Origin: Verrucomicrobiales bacterium
GTDB taxonomy: Bacteria; Verrucomicrobiota; Verrucomicrobiia; Verrucomicrobiales; DEV007
Direction of reading: 5' to 3'
Assembly (NCBI GenBank): GCA_007123695.1
Contig: SLGN01000288.1
Span: 1 to 6,833 of the forward strand
DNA: 6,833 bases
Shown: positions 6,041-6,833 of the stretch, piece by piece
Layout of the letters: every line of letters begins with the position of its first letter
Numbering within the stretch: the stretch's first letter is position 1
The notes under the pieces: generated by a model
The model's database searches: none
Seen by the model: only the letters and a program-made list of their open reading frames with translations
Told to the model about the DNA's origin: nothing
Program-made: the position numbers and the translations under genes

Positions 6041-6799
6041 ATGATTCCCATCGACCTCTCGGGCAAGACCGCCCTCGTCACCGGCGCCTCGCAGGGCATC
6101 GGCGCCCGCATCGCGCGCACCTTCCACGAGGCCGGGGCCGACCTCGTCGTGAACCATCCCGGCCTCGCCGCGACGCAGGCCGACGCCGCCGCGCTCGTCG
6201 CCGCGCTGGAAGGCGTCCGCCCCGGCAGCGCCATCGCCGTGGCCGCCGACGTGTCCGACGAGGCGCAGGTCTCGGCCATGATGGACGAGGCCGTCCGCTG
6301 GCGCGGCGGCATCGACTTCCTCGTCAACAACGCCGCCATCATCCGCGACCGCACCCTCGCCAAAATGAGCCGCGGGGAGTGGGATGCGGTGCTCGACGTG
6401 AACCTGACCGGCGTCTATCTGTGCTGCCGCCACGGCCTCGCCGCGATGCGCGAGGGCGGCGCGGTGGTCAGCTTCGGCAGCATCGCCGCGATCCAGGGCT
6501 TCTACGGCCAGGCCAACTACGCCGCGGCCAAGGCGGGCGTGCAGGCGATGATGCGCGTCCTCAGCCGGGAGGCGGCGCGGCGCGGCATCCGCGTCAACGC
6601 CGTCGCCCCCGGCGTGATCGACACCTCGATGGCCGCGACCATCCCGGAGGAGGTGCGCGGGGAAATGCTCCGGAACGTGCCGCTCGGTCGCTTCGGCACG
6701 GTCGACGAGGTCGCCAACGTGGTCCTTTTCCTCTGCTCCCCGCTCGCCTCCTACGTGACCGGCCAGACCATCGAGATCAACGGCGGGTGGCGGGGCTAG
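6041..6799 (+). CDS. Classical short-chain dehydrogenase/reductase, FabG-like
   Basis: This is a complete 252-residue, cytosolic NAD(P)(H)-dependent oxidoreductase with a Rossmann fold and no signal peptide. The nucleotide-binding motif T-G-A-S-Q-G-I-G is at residues 14-21, D70-V71 contact adenine, and N-N-A-A is at 96-99 (usually N-N-A-G). The catalytic tetrad Asn121, Ser147, Tyr160 and Lys164 is intact with standard S-Y and Y-x3-K spacing. P190-G191 follows, and the C-terminus reads T-G-Q-T-I-E-I-N-G-G as in FabG. No acidic residue ends the second strand (V-V-N-H-P), which mildly favours NADPH. It starts 42 bases after the sulfatase stop, with no Shine-Dalgarno but a pyrimidine-rich leader, and may share its transcript. 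It could be a 3-oxoacyl-ACP reductase or a sugar/polyol dehydrogenase; fabG is not assigned because no fatty-acid synthesis genes are adjacent. Confidence 0.93.
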   Translation: MIPIDLSGKTALVTGASQGIGARIARTFHEAGADLVVNHPGLAATQADAAALVAALEGVRPGSAIAVAADVSDEAQVSAMMDEAVRWRGGIDFLVNNAAIIRDRTLAKMSRGEWDAVLDVNLTGVYLCCRHGLAAMREGGAVVSFGSIAAIQGFYGQANYAAAKAGVQAMMRVLSREAARRGIRVNAVAPGVIDTSMAATIPEEVRGEMLRNVPLGRFGTVDEVANVVLFLCSPLASYVTGQTIEINGGWRG

Positions 6800-6833
6800 T
6801 GCAGTCCGCCAAGCAGAATGCCGCGGCGCCGGC

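Noticed and set aside
3389..6433. A 1014-codon open frame on the - strand opposite the adhesin end, sulfatase and SDR
   Set aside because: It overlaps three well-supported + strand genes, has low-complexity Arg/Gly/Ala/Glu composition with no recognisable domain, and is the usual shadow frame of GC-rich codon-biased DNA.
6800..6833. GC-rich palindromic bases after the SDR as a terminator
   Set aside because: Only 34 bases are visible, no defined stem-loop followed by T residues is present, and the region is cut by the window edge.

Overview
The window is GC-rich bacterial DNA carrying three genes, all on the + strand: the 3' part of a very large repetitive surface protein gene (to 4369), a complete exported sulfatase (4481-5998) and a complete short-chain dehydrogenase/reductase (6041-6799). 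No RNA gene, transposase, integrase or CRISPR array is visible. A giant filamentous-haemagglutinin-like protein beside a formylglycine sulfatase, high GC, and no Shine-Dalgarno sequence at the two visible starts fit the Verrucomicrobiota/Planctomycetota group best. That assignment is inference, because no phylogenetic marker gene is present.

Region 1 (1-4369) is one open frame that is already open at the first base, so the true start lies upstream. The visible 1455 residues are dominated by a degenerate repeat of about 38 residues built round the motif [FY]-A-Q-I-G-H-G-G, followed by alternating-hydrophobic strands (type x-I-x-V-x-A-x-G-x-L-x-L-x-G-G). This is the signature of a stacked beta-helix. 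Two repeat arrays (about 59-571 and 1346-3523) flank a stretch of more generic haemagglutinin-like strands. The C-terminus consists of a non-repetitive domain, a proline-rich hinge, a small aromatic/glycine-rich module and a strongly acidic tail. No autotransporter barrel is seen.

Region 2 (4370-4480) is a short intergenic gap with one weak GC hairpin. Region 3 is a type I sulfatase with a signal peptide and an intact active site. Region 4, 42 bases downstream, is a FabG-like classical SDR with the full catalytic tetrad. The sulfatase and SDR may be co-transcribed. A plausible joint role is removing sulfate from a polysaccharide outside the cytoplasm and oxidising or reducing a released sugar inside it, but the SDR could equally be a 3-oxoacyl-ACP reductase. 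The last 34 bases hold nothing recognisable.

No clearly new enzymatic system is visible. The most unusual object is the repeat protein: a near-regular ladder of histidines at 38-residue spacing, one block of four consecutive units that has lost the histidine, and an uncharacterised C-terminal module.
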